Assembly (NCBI GenBank): GCA_910578275.1
Contig: CAJTPR010000011.1
Coordinates: 1 to 52,618 of the forward strand
Origin: an uncultured Bacteroidales bacterium
Lineage (GTDB): Bacteria > Bacteroidota > Bacteroidia > Bacteroidales > P3
DNA: 52,618 nucleotides
Direction: 5' to 3'
This document shows, one piece after another, positions 37,225 through 45,310 of this stretch (position 1 is its first letter; the number at the start of each line of letters is the position of its first letter). Under the pieces are notes generated by a model. The model ran no database searches and was not told the origin of the DNA. It saw nothing but the letters and a program-made list of their open reading frames with translations. The position numbers were made by a program, and so were the translations under genes.

Positions 37225-37971
37225 TTATTTTGTCTTGCCTTGGTTGGCCACCGCTTCCATCAAGGCCTTGATCTTTTCCGGATCGCCCAGGAAACGGTCA
37301 CCTTTCAGGTTCATGTCGTCGTCGAATTCGAACAAGTAGGGAACGGCGGTGGGCAGGTTGAGGGCGATGATGTCGGTGTCGGAAATGCCCTTGATGTATT
37401 TGATGATGCCGCGGAGCGAATTGCCGTGCGCGGCGATGATGACCTGGTCGCGGTCCTTCATCGAGGGGACGATGGTCTCCGTCCAATAAGGAACGATGCG
37501 GTTCACCGTGTCTTTCAAAGATTCGGTGAGCGGCAGGCATCGCTTGTCCACGCCGGCGTAGCGGGCGTCCTGGAACGGACTGCGCGGATCGGATTCCGCC
37601 ATCGGGTCGGGGGCCACGTCATAGCTGCGGCGCCAGATCTTGACTTGTTCCTCGCCGTATTTTTGTGCCGTCTCGGCCTTGTTCAGGCCTTGCAGCATGC
37701 CGTAGTGCTTTTCATTGAGCCGCCAAGTCTTTTCCACGGGAATCCAGAGCTGGTTCATTTCTTCCAGTACCGTGTTCAGCGTCTTGATGGCGCGGGTAAG
37801 ATACGAGGTGTAGGCCATGTCGAAACGGAATCCTTCCTTCTTGAGCAATTCTCCCGCCTGACGGGCTTCTTCCACGCCCTTGGGGCTCAAATCGACATCG
37901 GTCCATCCGGTAAAACGGTTTTCCTTGTTCCAGGCGCTTTCGCCATGCCTGATCAAAACAACTTTTTTCAT
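37225..37971 (-). CDS. gpmA: 2,3-bisphosphoglycerate-dependent phosphoglycerate mutase
   Basis: A 248-residue glycolytic enzyme interconverting 3- and 2-phosphoglycerate. The phosphohistidine motif LIRHGESAWNKENRFTGW opens the protein; EKHYGMLQGLNKAE and AAHGNSLRGIIKYI supply the other active-site residues. The length is that of cofactor-dependent GpmA. It lies in the prfA operon, 28 bases from aspS and 20 from the secreted protein gene. Confidence 0.97.
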   Translation of the reverse strand: MKKVVLIRHGESAWNKENRFTGWTDVDLSPKGVEEARQAGELLKKEGFRFDMAYTSYLTRAIKTLNTVLEEMNQLWIPVEKTWRLNEKHYGMLQGLNKAETAQKYGEEQVKIWRRSYDVAPDPMAESDPRSPFQDARYAGVDKRCLPLTESLKDTVNRIVPYWTETIVPSMKDRDQVIIAAHGNSLRGIIKYIKGISDTDIIALNLPTAVPYLFEFDDDMNLKGDRFLGDPEKIKALMEAVANQGKTK

Positions 37972-37991
37972 GATCGTATCGTGCTAATGGT

Positions 37992-38924
37992 TTAGTCGTG
38001 AATATGGAGCAACCGCACCACACGGCGGTCGTTGGGCAAGACGAATTCCACCAGGTAGTCGTCGGGCGGCAACATGGCGGCGTCTATGAGGTTGGGGCAG
38101 GAGGGCAGGCAGTCGGATTCCTCTTCCACCAGCACCAGGTGTCCGTCCTTGGTGTATATGTTGTAGCTAAGGACGTCCACTTCGGGAACCACTTCGAACG
38201 TATAGGCGTTCGGTTTGTCGGTCTCGTTGAAATAAATGCGGTAGTCGGTGGCCAGCAGCGCGCTGTCCTCGCCCACGTAGTCGAACCACACGCGCAGCGT
38301 GTTCAAGTAGATGTCGGGCGTATAGGCGTTCGGACGGGTTTCCACGCCGATGACCAGATAGAGCGTGCCGGTGTGGTTTGTGGCGGCGATGACGGGCGCA
38401 TCGTAGTTTTGGGCGAAGAACCTGCGGGCGGTGTCGTTCTTGCTGACGTGGATGGAACCCACGCAAGAAAGGTCGTGTCCTGAAAGCGCGCCTTCCCCTT
38501 TGGAGAAATTGGGACGTCCCGAATTGACTTTCGGGCGGATGGGCGTTCCCCCGATCTTGAGGTGCAACTTGCCGGGTTCGATGTCGTTGGTGCCGGCCAG
38601 CGTGAACGAAGACACGGAGGAAATCCGGTACAGCGAATTGGGCCTGAGGCCGCCGAAAGGCTTGAAGATGAACAGGAATTCGCCCGCCCCGGTGTGCGAG
38701 CCCGAGAACAGCATGCCTTTTCCCGTCGAATCGTTCTTGGGCAACGGCATCCAGCCCACGAAAGGCTTGGCGTCGCGGTTCTTCGATTCGCTCGCGGCCA
38801 TGCCGGTCCATTCGCCGCCGCCGTTCTTGAACAGCCAGGAATAGACCTCGGTCTGCGCCGGGAGCGAGAGGGAGCAGCCTGCCAGCAGGCAGGCTGTCAA
38901 AAGGTGGCGGACAGGCTTATACAT
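37992..38924 (-). CDS. Secreted protein of unknown function
   Basis: A 310-residue exported protein. The N-terminus is ambiguous: CLLAGC fits a lipobox at Cys17, but SLSLPAQ just after it would suit signal peptidase I. The mature part is beta-rich, with RFDYVGED-like and DYRIYFNETDKPNAYTFEV stretches and a C-terminal NLIDAAMLPPDDYLVEFVLPNDRRVVRLLHIHD that resembles a short T9SS-style beta domain. I do not recognise a family. It overlaps pyrF by 8 bases and sits in an operon of housekeeping genes, which says little about its job. Confidence 0.85.
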   Translation of the reverse strand: MYKPVRHLLTACLLAGCSLSLPAQTEVYSWLFKNGGGEWTGMAASESKNRDAKPFVGWMPLPKNDSTGKGMLFSGSHTGAGEFLFIFKPFGGLRPNSLYRISSVSSFTLAGTNDIEPGKLHLKIGGTPIRPKVNSGRPNFSKGEGALSGHDLSCVGSIHVSKNDTARRFFAQNYDAPVIAATNHTGTLYLVIGVETRPNAYTPDIYLNTLRVWFDYVGEDSALLATDYRIYFNETDKPNAYTFEVVPEVDVLSYNIYTKDGHLVLVEEESDCLPSCPNLIDAAMLPPDDYLVEFVLPNDRRVVRLLHIHD

Positions 38925-39732
38925 GGCGGCTCATCTGTTGTTGCATGCGTGCGGCTTCTTGTGCGGCGGCGGCGGCGAAGTCCCGTGCCGAGGAAGCGTA
39001 GATGATGCTGCGCGAGGCGTTTACCAGCAAGCCGGCTTCGTCGGGAATCAGGCCGTTTTCGCATACGTCGTCCAGGTCGCCGCCTTGCGCGCCGATGCCC
39101 GGAACCAGCAGGAAATGTTCAGGGACGATACGCCTGATTTCCCGCAGCATGCCGGCCTTGGTCGCGCCTACCACGTACATCATGTTTTCGGGCGTTCCCC
39201 ATTGCCTGGACGTTTCCAGCACCCTTTGGTAAAGAGGCGGCGTGCAGCCTTCGGCCGTCTGGAAATCGGACGAACCGGCATTGGAGGTCAATGCCAGCAG
39301 CACGACCCATTTTCCGTCTTCTTTCAGGAAAGGCCGCACGGAGTCGGAACCCATGTAAGGGGCCACGGTGACGGCGTCGAAGTCGAAGTCGCCGTCCTTG
39401 CCTAGGAAAGCCTTGGCATAGCGGGCGGAAGTGTTTCCGATGTCGCCGCGTTTGGCGTCGGCAATCGTGAACACTTCCTTGTCGCGCAGGTAGTCGATGG
39501 TCTTTTTCAGGCTCAGCATGCCTTTCAGGCCATAGGCTTCGTAAAAGGCGGTATTGGGCTTGTAGGCCACGGCGTAAGGCAACGTGGCGTCGATGACCTG
39601 CCGGTTGAAGGCAAAGACGGGATCGTCTTCCCCTTTCACGCAATCGGGCATCTTTTCCATGTCGGGGTCGAGCCCCACGCAAAGGAAGGATTTCTTTTCC
39701 TTGATCTGGCGTATGAGTTGTTCGCGGTTCAT
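38917..39732 (-). CDS. pyrF: Orotidine 5'-phosphate decarboxylase (type 2)
   Basis: A 271-residue enzyme that converts OMP to UMP, last step of pyrimidine synthesis. The catalytic DAKRGDIGNTS motif lies near residue 88. The length and the CVGLDPDMEKMP and YKPNTAFYEAYG features are those of the longer type 2 form. It is the second gene of the prfA operon, 10 bases after prfA. Confidence 0.96.
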   Translation of the reverse strand: MNREQLIRQIKEKKSFLCVGLDPDMEKMPDCVKGEDDPVFAFNRQVIDATLPYAVAYKPNTAFYEAYGLKGMLSLKKTIDYLRDKEVFTIADAKRGDIGNTSARYAKAFLGKDGDFDFDAVTVAPYMGSDSVRPFLKEDGKWVVLLALTSNAGSSDFQTAEGCTPPLYQRVLETSRQWGTPENMMYVVGATKAGMLREIRRIVPEHFLLVPGIGAQGGDLDDVCENGLIPDEAGLLVNASRSIIYASSARDFAAAAAQEAARMQQQMSRHV

Positions 39733-39742
39733 CTTGGGATCT

Positions 39743-40822
39743 TTAACCTACGGATTCTTTCATTTTCTCGGCGTTTTCGGCCAATTGCAGCGCGTCGATG
39801 ATTTCTTGGATGTCGCCGTCCATGAAAGTGCCCAAGGCATGGGTGGTGAAATTGATGCGGTGGTCGGTGACGCGGCTCTGCGGGTAGTTGTAGGTGCGGA
39901 TCTTGGCCGACCTGTCGCCCGTGGAGACCATGGTCTTGCGCTTGGAGGAAATGTCGTCGAGGTATTTCTGGTATTCGATTTCGTAGATGCGGGTACGCAG
40001 CACGCGCAGCGCCTTTTCGTAGTTCTTTATCTGCGATTTCTCGTCCTGTATGGCCACCACGATGCCGGTGGGGATATGCGTGAGGCGCACGGCCGAATAG
40101 GTGGTGTTTACCGACTGCCCGCCGGGACCCGACGAACAGTAGGTGTCCTTGCGTATGTCGGAGGCTTTCAGTTCCACGTCGAACTCGTCGGCTTCGGGAA
40201 GCACGGCCACCGAAGCGGCGGAGGTGTGCACGCGGCCCATCGTTTCGGTGGCAGGGACACGTTGCACGCGATGCACGCCCGACTCGTATTTGAGGATGCC
40301 GTAGACGCCCTCGCCCGACACGTTGAAGATGACTTCCTTGTAGCCTCCCGCCGTGCCTTCGGTATAGTCCACCGTTTCGACTTTCCAGCCTTTGGCGTCG
40401 CAATAGCGGGTGTACATGCGGTAGAGGTCGCCGGCAAAGATGGCCGCTTCGTCTCCGCCTGTTCCGGCGCGTATCTCGACGATGGCGTTCTTCGAATCCT
40501 GGGGATCGGCGGGGATGAGCAGGATGCGTATTTTTTCTTCGATCTCATCTTTCTGGCGCAGGTAGGCGTTGAGCTCGTCCTTGGCCATTTCGCGGAATTC
40601 CTCGTCTTTCTCGGTATTGAGCACGTCTTTGGCCGAAGCGATGTTGGAAAGCAGGTTGCGATATTCCTTGTGGGCGGCGACCACGGGTTGCAGGTCCTTG
40701 TAGTCCTTGCTCAGCTTGATGTACCGCTTCATGTCCTGCATCACGTCAGGACGGTTCATCTCCTCTTCTATATCCTTGAACCTGGCCTCGAGCGCGTCGA
40801 GTTTTTCTAACATATTGTCCAT
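39743..40822 (-). CDS. prfA: Peptide chain release factor 1
   Basis: A 359-residue RF1 that ends translation at UAA and UAG. The codon-recognition PAT is in VQRVPATETMGRVHTS, and the hydrolysis GGQ is at residues 234-236 (SSGPGGQSVNTTYS). Helix-rich domain 1 starts DNMLEKLDALEARFKD. I chose the ATG at 40822; the frame extends to 40870 but that region overlaps the promoter. It heads the operon prfA-pyrF-secreted protein-gpmA-aspS-endonuclease. Confidence 0.97.
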   Translation of the reverse strand: MDNMLEKLDALEARFKDIEEEMNRPDVMQDMKRYIKLSKDYKDLQPVVAAHKEYRNLLSNIASAKDVLNTEKDEEFREMAKDELNAYLRQKDEIEEKIRILLIPADPQDSKNAIVEIRAGTGGDEAAIFAGDLYRMYTRYCDAKGWKVETVDYTEGTAGGYKEVIFNVSGEGVYGILKYESGVHRVQRVPATETMGRVHTSAASVAVLPEADEFDVELKASDIRKDTYCSSGPGGQSVNTTYSAVRLTHIPTGIVVAIQDEKSQIKNYEKALRVLRTRIYEIEYQKYLDDISSKRKTMVSTGDRSAKIRTYNYPQSRVTDHRINFTTHALGTFMDGDIQEIIDALQLAENAEKMKESVG

Positions 40823-40867
40823 TTGGCATTGGTTTGGCGAAAACGTCCGTGCAGGACGTGCAAACTG

Positions 40868-40899
40868 CAAATATACGAAGCGACGGGTAATGCCCCAAA
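40868..40899 (-). promoter_or_regulatory. Promoter of the prfA operon (-33 and -7)
   Basis: On the minus strand TTTG (40896-40899), a 20-base spacer, and TATATTTG (40868-40875) match the Bacteroides -33/-7 consensus at the usual spacing. Transcription would start near 40861, about 40 bases before the ATG at 40822. This is one of the three best promoters in the window. Confidence 0.8.
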
Positions 40900-41401
40900 T
40901 TCATTTTGAGGCCGCCGGATGGCAAAAGTCCCGAATCGTCTGCCCGTTTCGTGGCGGATGGAATCGAGGCACGAGCCGGGACGATGCGGCTGGAGAACCC
41001 GACTGTCCGGATCCAAGGCGGAGGCGGAATCGTGGCCGATATGGTTCAGGTACCGTACAGCCGTCCATGGATCGGTTCCGTTCAGGAGGTAGCGTGCGGA
41101 TGAATCGCCCGCTTTGTCTTTCGGGCAAGCGGTACCGGCCGGCAGATCGAAAGCGGGTACGGCAGAAGAAATATGTTTTTCATTTCCATGCGGGTTGATG
41201 ATGCTTGTCTTGAACGTGTATCCTCTTTGTTGCTTTCCGTTCGTGTTTTTTTGCACATCGTGTGAATGAAATGATACCGGTTGACAGGATACGGGATGTT
41301 CCGTATCCGGCAAGATGGTTCCGGGGGACGTCGACGGGCAAGTGCCGTCGTCCCGGCAGGGGAGATGATACCCGCCGGTGCGATTCCTTTGGAAAGGGAG
41401 G
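40900..41401. other. Intergenic region with a perfect hairpin; no gene seen
   Basis: About 500 bases lie between the prfA promoter and the end of the thiamine pyrophosphokinase gene. Open frames on both strands are short and have implausible composition. GGATACGG (41287-41294) and CCGTATCC (41301-41308) form a perfect 8-bp stem with a GATGTT loop; a further stem CGACGG/CCGTCG follows near 41332-41350. They may be 3' structures of the pnuT operon, whose transcripts run into this region. Nothing else was recognised. Confidence 0.55.
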
Positions 41402-42055
41402 TTAACTTTTCTTTTTTTCCGGAACGCCCAAGGTGCGATAGGCAAGCACGCGGGCTTCCGGTGAAAGTTCGACGGTGAACCGGTTGCCGGTGGCTTCGTT
41501 CAGCGTTCCTTGCCACCAGGCTGTCAATTGCCGGTTTCGGATGGGCCAGCGCAGGCCGGAGGTGGAAATCGTGCCGGAAGAAGAAAGCGCAAAAAGCGAT
41601 ACCTGCATGCCCGGCTCGCTGTCGAGCGTGGCGGTTTGGAGGAGCGGGGTGAAAAGGCCGAAGTCCGAAAGCATCTCGATGCGTCGGAAAAGAGGCGCGT
41701 GTTCCATGAGAAGGGAGAGGTTTCCCAACGTGTGGTCTTCCCGCAAGCCGGTCGCGCCCAGTATCAGCACTTCCTGATGACCGGCCTTGCGGGCGAACAG
41801 GATGGCTTTGGTGAGGTCGTTTATCTCTTGGTCTTCCATCAAGTGGATGCGGTCGGCGTAGCGTTTCCGGAAGCAGGAAGGAAGGCTGTCGAGGTCGCCG
41901 ACGATGGCTGTCGGGGTAATGCCGGCCTTGTCCAAGGCGGCAATGGCGCCGTCGCAGGCAATGACCACCGAAGCTTGGCGCAGCCGTCGCATCGGAACGG
42001 CCGTTTGCGGGAAGCTGCCGTTTGCCATGATCACGCAATCGTAAGGTGCCGTCAT
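41402..42055 (-). CDS. Thiamine pyrophosphokinase
   Basis: A 217-residue enzyme that makes thiamine diphosphate from thiamine and ATP. ACDGAIAALDKAGITPTAIVGDLDS (34-57) holds the catalytic aspartates and is the family signature; QEINDLTKAI and TGLREDHTLGNLSLL complete the N-domain, and the C-terminal beta domain binds thiamine. The start is the ATG at 42055, which overlaps the pnuT stop as ATGA, though the frame stays open further upstream. It is under the TPP riboswitch at 42717, with the transporter gene, for salvage of external thiamine. Confidence 0.94.
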   Translation of the reverse strand: MTAPYDCVIMANGSFPQTAVPMRRLRQASVVIACDGAIAALDKAGITPTAIVGDLDSLPSCFRKRYADRIHLMEDQEINDLTKAILFARKAGHQEVLILGATGLREDHTLGNLSLLMEHAPLFRRIEMLSDFGLFTPLLQTATLDSEPGMQVSLFALSSSGTISTSGLRWPIRNRQLTAWWQGTLNEATGNRFTVELSPEARVLAYRTLGVPEKKKS

Positions 42056-42645
42056 TTCTTCTTGATTCCTTTCCTTTTCCATGTATATAACCCGATAGCC
42101 GCCAGTATGGCGTAGCAAATATAGAGAAACAGGGTGGGATAAAGCCCGCGCCGGCAATAAAGATAGGCGGAAACGAAGTTGACGATGATCCAGAAGATCC
42201 AGTGTTCGATGAAGCGCCGGGCCAGCATCCATGTGGCGACGATCCCCACAGCCGTCGTGAACGCGTCGCCGGCCGGTATCGGCGAGTCGGTGAAATGGCG
42301 CAAGGCGGTGTAGAGCAGCATGAACAGGGCGGCAATGGCAGACAAGACGCTTGCCAGAAGACGGGGTGTGAGCCTGTCATAGATGATTTCTTCCTGCCGG
42401 GAGGCGGGGGCCTCGTTCCCCATGCGGTTCCTGCTTCCGGTCCATTGCCGGAAACCATAGACGCTGATGGCCGTGTAATAGATGTGCAGCCCCATGTCCG
42501 CATATATCTTGGAAAAGAAGAAGACAAAGACGTAGGTCAGGGAAGTCAGGAAGCCGACAATCCACATGGCGCGGTGCTGCCTGATTTCCAAGAACAGGTA
42601 AAGCAAGCCGCTCAAGACTCCGAAATATTCCAATAGGTTTTCCAT
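42052..42645 (-). CDS. pnuT: PnuC/PnuT family transporter, probable thiamine importer
   Basis: A 197-residue inner-membrane protein of the PnuC (SWEET-like) vitamin transporter family, with about seven helices: LLEYFGVLSGLLYLFLEI, the WIVGFLTSLTYVFVFFFSKIYADMG segment, and ISVYGFRQW, which carries the conserved Trp. PnuC relatives move riboside vitamins by facilitated diffusion; being TPP-riboswitch controlled and coupled to thiamine pyrophosphokinase, this one is the thiamine-specific PnuT type. Confidence 0.92.
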   Translation of the reverse strand: MENLLEYFGVLSGLLYLFLEIRQHRAMWIVGFLTSLTYVFVFFFSKIYADMGLHIYYTAISVYGFRQWTGSRNRMGNEAPASRQEEIIYDRLTPRLLASVLSAIAALFMLLYTALRHFTDSPIPAGDAFTTAVGIVATWMLARRFIEHWIFWIIVNFVSAYLYCRRGLYPTLFLYICYAILAAIGLYTWKRKGIKKK

Positions 42646-42716
42646 TCCCGGGCTTTGGATTCGATGTCAGGAAACAGGGAGCGACAGGGAGGACCGTAGG
42701 TGACAGAAAACAAGAT

Positions 42717-42812
42717 TTATCCCTCCGTCGGCATTATCCGTGCAGGTTCCATGGGTATGATCTCAACCTGCCTTCCTTTCTTTCGGTCTCATTCCGGCAA
42801 GCACCCCCTTGT
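42717..42812 (-). ncRNA. TPP riboswitch of the thiamine uptake operon
   Basis: On the minus strand GGGGGTGC (42801-42808), a P3 arm extended by about 20 bases, TTGAGATCATACCC, GAACCTG and GGATAATGCCGACGGAGGGA (ending about 42720) match the THI element. Unlike the element at 27418 it has a longer P3 arm. The leader continues about 70 bases to the pnuT ATG. Confidence 0.93.
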
Positions 42813-42821
42813 ATCCGGTTG

Positions 42822-42854
42822 CAAAGGAACGAAAAAAAAGGCATGACGGACAAA
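42822..42854 (-). promoter_or_regulatory. Promoter of pnuT-thiamine pyrophosphokinase (-33 and -7)
   Basis: TTTG (42851-42854), a 21-base spacer and TTCCTTTG (42822-42829; one mismatch to TAnnTTTG) on the minus strand. It lies just upstream of the riboswitch. Confidence 0.65.
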
Positions 42855-42953
42855 TCCGAGGGCCTTTCGTCAAGCCGGCAGCTTCCAGGTCGTGCCGTAT
42901 GCGTATTTCTCCTGTATGATGCCTTGTCTTTCGATACTATGGATAATTGTCGT

Positions 42954-42961
42954 TAAATTTG
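42954..42961 (+). promoter_or_regulatory. -7 promoter box of the second CCA-type gene
   Basis: TAAATTTG fits TAnnTTTG, 36 bases before the ATG at 42997. Confidence 0.55.
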
Positions 42962-42996
42962 CATTCCGCCCTTGAGTGGAAGGGCCGTTGTTTGAG

Positions 42997-44466
42997 ATGA
43001 GAACGAAAACGAGCATGACTTCAGGCGCGTCAAACGCCGTTATTGTTCCGGGCGCGAACCCGGAGGCTCTTGGTTTTCGCGCCTGGTTCAAGCAAGACGT
43101 GCCTGCTCCGGTCACCCGTATATTGGAAATACTCCGTGCCGCGAATCATCCTGCCTATATCGTGGGCGGTTGCGTGCGCGATTGCTTGCTGGGCGTCAGG
43201 CCGCACGACTGGGACATCTGCACCTCCGCATCCCTGTCGCGCGTACGGCCTTTGTTCGAACAAAAGGGCTATTACGTGGCGGCCACGGGTCTCAAGCACG
43301 GCACGTTGACGGTCATCGACGGCGGCCGCCCTTACGAGATAACCGTTTTCAGGCAAAAGTCGGATTTCGCCGCCTTGCACGGTGGCAGGCCGGGAAAGAG
43401 GACGGCCAAGGAAATACCGTCCCTGCAAGAGGATCTGGGCTTGCGTGATTTCACGATCAATTCCATGGCGTGGTCGCAAGAAGATGGGCTCGTCGATCCT
43501 TTCGGCGGCATGGGCGACTTGCAGGCCAGGCTGCTGCGCTGTGCCGGTTCGGCGCATGAACGTTTGCGGGAAGACCCTTTGCGCATTCTGCGCGCCTTGC
43601 GGTTCGCCGCCATACTGGACTTTTCCATGGAAGACGGCCTGCGGCAGGCTCTCCACGATTCGGTTCCGCTGCTCGAAAAGGTAGCGGTGGAGCGCGTCAC
43701 CTCGGAGCTTTACCGGTTCATGCACGCGCCGGGCGTGCGCGTGGCGGCCTTGTTGCGCGAATATGCCGACGTGTTCTGCCGGATCATGCCTGAATTGGAG
43801 CCCATGATCGGGTTCGACCAACATAATTTCCATCATTCCTACGACGTGTGGGAACATACGATGAAGGCGATGGAAGCCTGCCATGCGGAAGATATCGTGC
43901 TCAAGTTCACGATCCTTTTCCACGACATGGGGAAGCCGCGCGCCTTTACGATGGATGCCGAGGGGATAGGCCATTTCTACGGTCATGGCGAGATAAGCCG
44001 CGAACTTTGCACGAAAGTGATGAAACGCTTGCGTTTCGACACGAAGACGGCCATGGACGTGCGTACCCTCGTGGAAGTGCATGACGCGCGGGTGGAAGGG
44101 AACACGCGCAGCATCAGGCGTTGGCTCAACCGGCTGGGACTGGAGCAGTTCGAACGCCTGCTTTTGATGAAGACCTGCGACGCGGCCGGCCAGAACCCCG
44201 CGTTCTGGCCGGAAAGGGAAGCCTATGTCGACTCCTTGCGGGCCGGTTTGCAGCAAGTGCTGGCGCAGGATGCGTGCTTCAGCATGAAAGACCTCGCGGT
44301 CAAGGGCAGCGACTTGATCGCGGTGGGATACCAGACGGGCGGCGCGTTGGGAAAATGCCTGCATCGCCTGTTGGACGAGGTGCTGGACGAACGGCTTCCC
44401 AACGAGAAGCACGCGCTTTTGGCCAAGGCCGTTTCATGGTTGAACCAGGAATCGCGCCTGCATTGA
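42997..44466 (+). CDS. Second CCA-adding-type nucleotidyltransferase with HD domain
   Basis: A 489-residue class II nucleotidyltransferase distinct from the cca product at 28362. Motifs: YIVGGCVRD (G57-G58, R61-D62), the DxD HDWD (71-73), LRDFTINSMAW, EDPLRILRALRF, and an HD domain (FHDMGKPR, His309-Asp310). The tail (KDLAVKGSDLIAVGYQTGGALGKCLHRLLDEVL) is the C-terminal domain seen in Firmicutes-type CCA enzymes. Start chosen at ATG 42997, though a GTG at 42976 is in frame. It could be a second CCA-adding enzyme, one of a CC-adding/A-adding pair, or a tRNA repair enzyme. It may have been acquired from another phylum. Confidence 0.9.
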   Translation: MRTKTSMTSGASNAVIVPGANPEALGFRAWFKQDVPAPVTRILEILRAANHPAYIVGGCVRDCLLGVRPHDWDICTSASLSRVRPLFEQKGYYVAATGLKHGTLTVIDGGRPYEITVFRQKSDFAALHGGRPGKRTAKEIPSLQEDLGLRDFTINSMAWSQEDGLVDPFGGMGDLQARLLRCAGSAHERLREDPLRILRALRFAAILDFSMEDGLRQALHDSVPLLEKVAVERVTSELYRFMHAPGVRVAALLREYADVFCRIMPELEPMIGFDQHNFHHSYDVWEHTMKAMEACHAEDIVLKFTILFHDMGKPRAFTMDAEGIGHFYGHGEISRELCTKVMKRLRFDTKTAMDVRTLVEVHDARVEGNTRSIRRWLNRLGLEQFERLLLMKTCDAAGQNPAFWPEREAYVDSLRAGLQQVLAQDACFSMKDLAVKGSDLIAVGYQTGGALGKCLHRLLDEVLDERLPNEKHALLAKAVSWLNQESRLH

Positions 44467-44511
44467 CGGAATGGAAAACGCCGGATTCGTCCGGCAAACA
44501 ATATCGGAAAA

Positions 44512-45300
44512 TTGGAAGAATCACCCGTAGTATGGATAACAGGCGCTTCCTCGGGCATCGGGGAGGCGTTGGCGAAGGCATGGTCGGCAAAAGGTGCCAC
44601 GATGGTGCTTTCCTCGCGCAACCGCGCCGAACTGGAGCGCGTGCGGAACTTGTGCGCCGATCCCGGCAAATGCCATGTCGAGTGCCTGGACTTGGCCGAC
44701 CCGCAGTCTTTGGAGACGGCCTCGCGCAACGTGCTTGAAAAGTTCGGCCACGTGGACGTGCTGGTCAACAACGGGGGCATCAGCCAGCGTTCGTTGGTGG
44801 TCGAGACGCCCTTGGAAGTGGACCGGAAAATCATGCAAGTGGATTATTTAAGCGGCGTGCAGCTGGTCAAGGCGGTGCTGCCGTCGATGCTGGCGCGCAA
44901 GAAAGGGCATGTGGTGGCCGTCAGCAGCATCGTAGGCGTGTTCGGCTTTCCGCAGCGTTCGGCCTATTCGGCGGCGAAGCATGCCATGCATGGCTTTTAC
45001 GAGACCTTGCGCGCCGAAAACGGCTCGGACGGCATCAAGGTGACGGTAGTCTGTCCGGGAAGGATCCTCACCAATGTCTCCTTGCATGCGTTGAAAGCCG
45101 ACGGCAGCGAATACGGCGTGATGGACCACGCCCAGGCCAACGGCATCAGTGCCGAGGAATGCGCGCGCCGGATCATGCGTGCCGTGGAACGGAACAAGAA
45201 AGAAACATATGTTTGCCGCATGGACGTGCTGATGGTGTATTTCCGTCGCTATGTCCCTGCCTTGTACTACAAGTTGGCGAGCAAGGTAAAACCGAATTAA
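44512..45300 (+). CDS. Short-chain dehydrogenase/reductase
   Basis: A 262-residue SDR with the cofactor loop TGASSGIG (10-17), NNGG in VLVNNGGISQRS, and the catalytic Ser-Tyr-Lys set (SSIVG, Y152, K156 in AYSAAKHAMHGF). The C-terminal segment contains a hydrophobic YFRRYVPALYYKLASK helix, suggesting membrane association or a lipid-like substrate. The only usable start is TTG at 44512, since no in-frame ATG or GTG lies suitably near. The following VOC gene is 10 bases away, so both may act in one pathway; the substrate is unknown. Confidence 0.9.
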   Translation: MEESPVVWITGASSGIGEALAKAWSAKGATMVLSSRNRAELERVRNLCADPGKCHVECLDLADPQSLETASRNVLEKFGHVDVLVNNGGISQRSLVVETPLEVDRKIMQVDYLSGVQLVKAVLPSMLARKKGHVVAVSSIVGVFGFPQRSAYSAAKHAMHGFYETLRAENGSDGIKVTVVCPGRILTNVSLHALKADGSEYGVMDHAQANGISAEECARRIMRAVERNKKETYVCRMDVLMVYFRRYVPALYYKLASKVKPN

Positions 45301-45310
45301 GATTCAGGAA

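Noticed and set aside
42870..43115. 81-codon minus frame ending with a fairly natural-looking peptide (IIHSIERQGIIQEKY...)
   Set aside because: It overlaps the start and promoter of the second CCA-type gene and most of it has shadow-like composition; too short and isolated to support.
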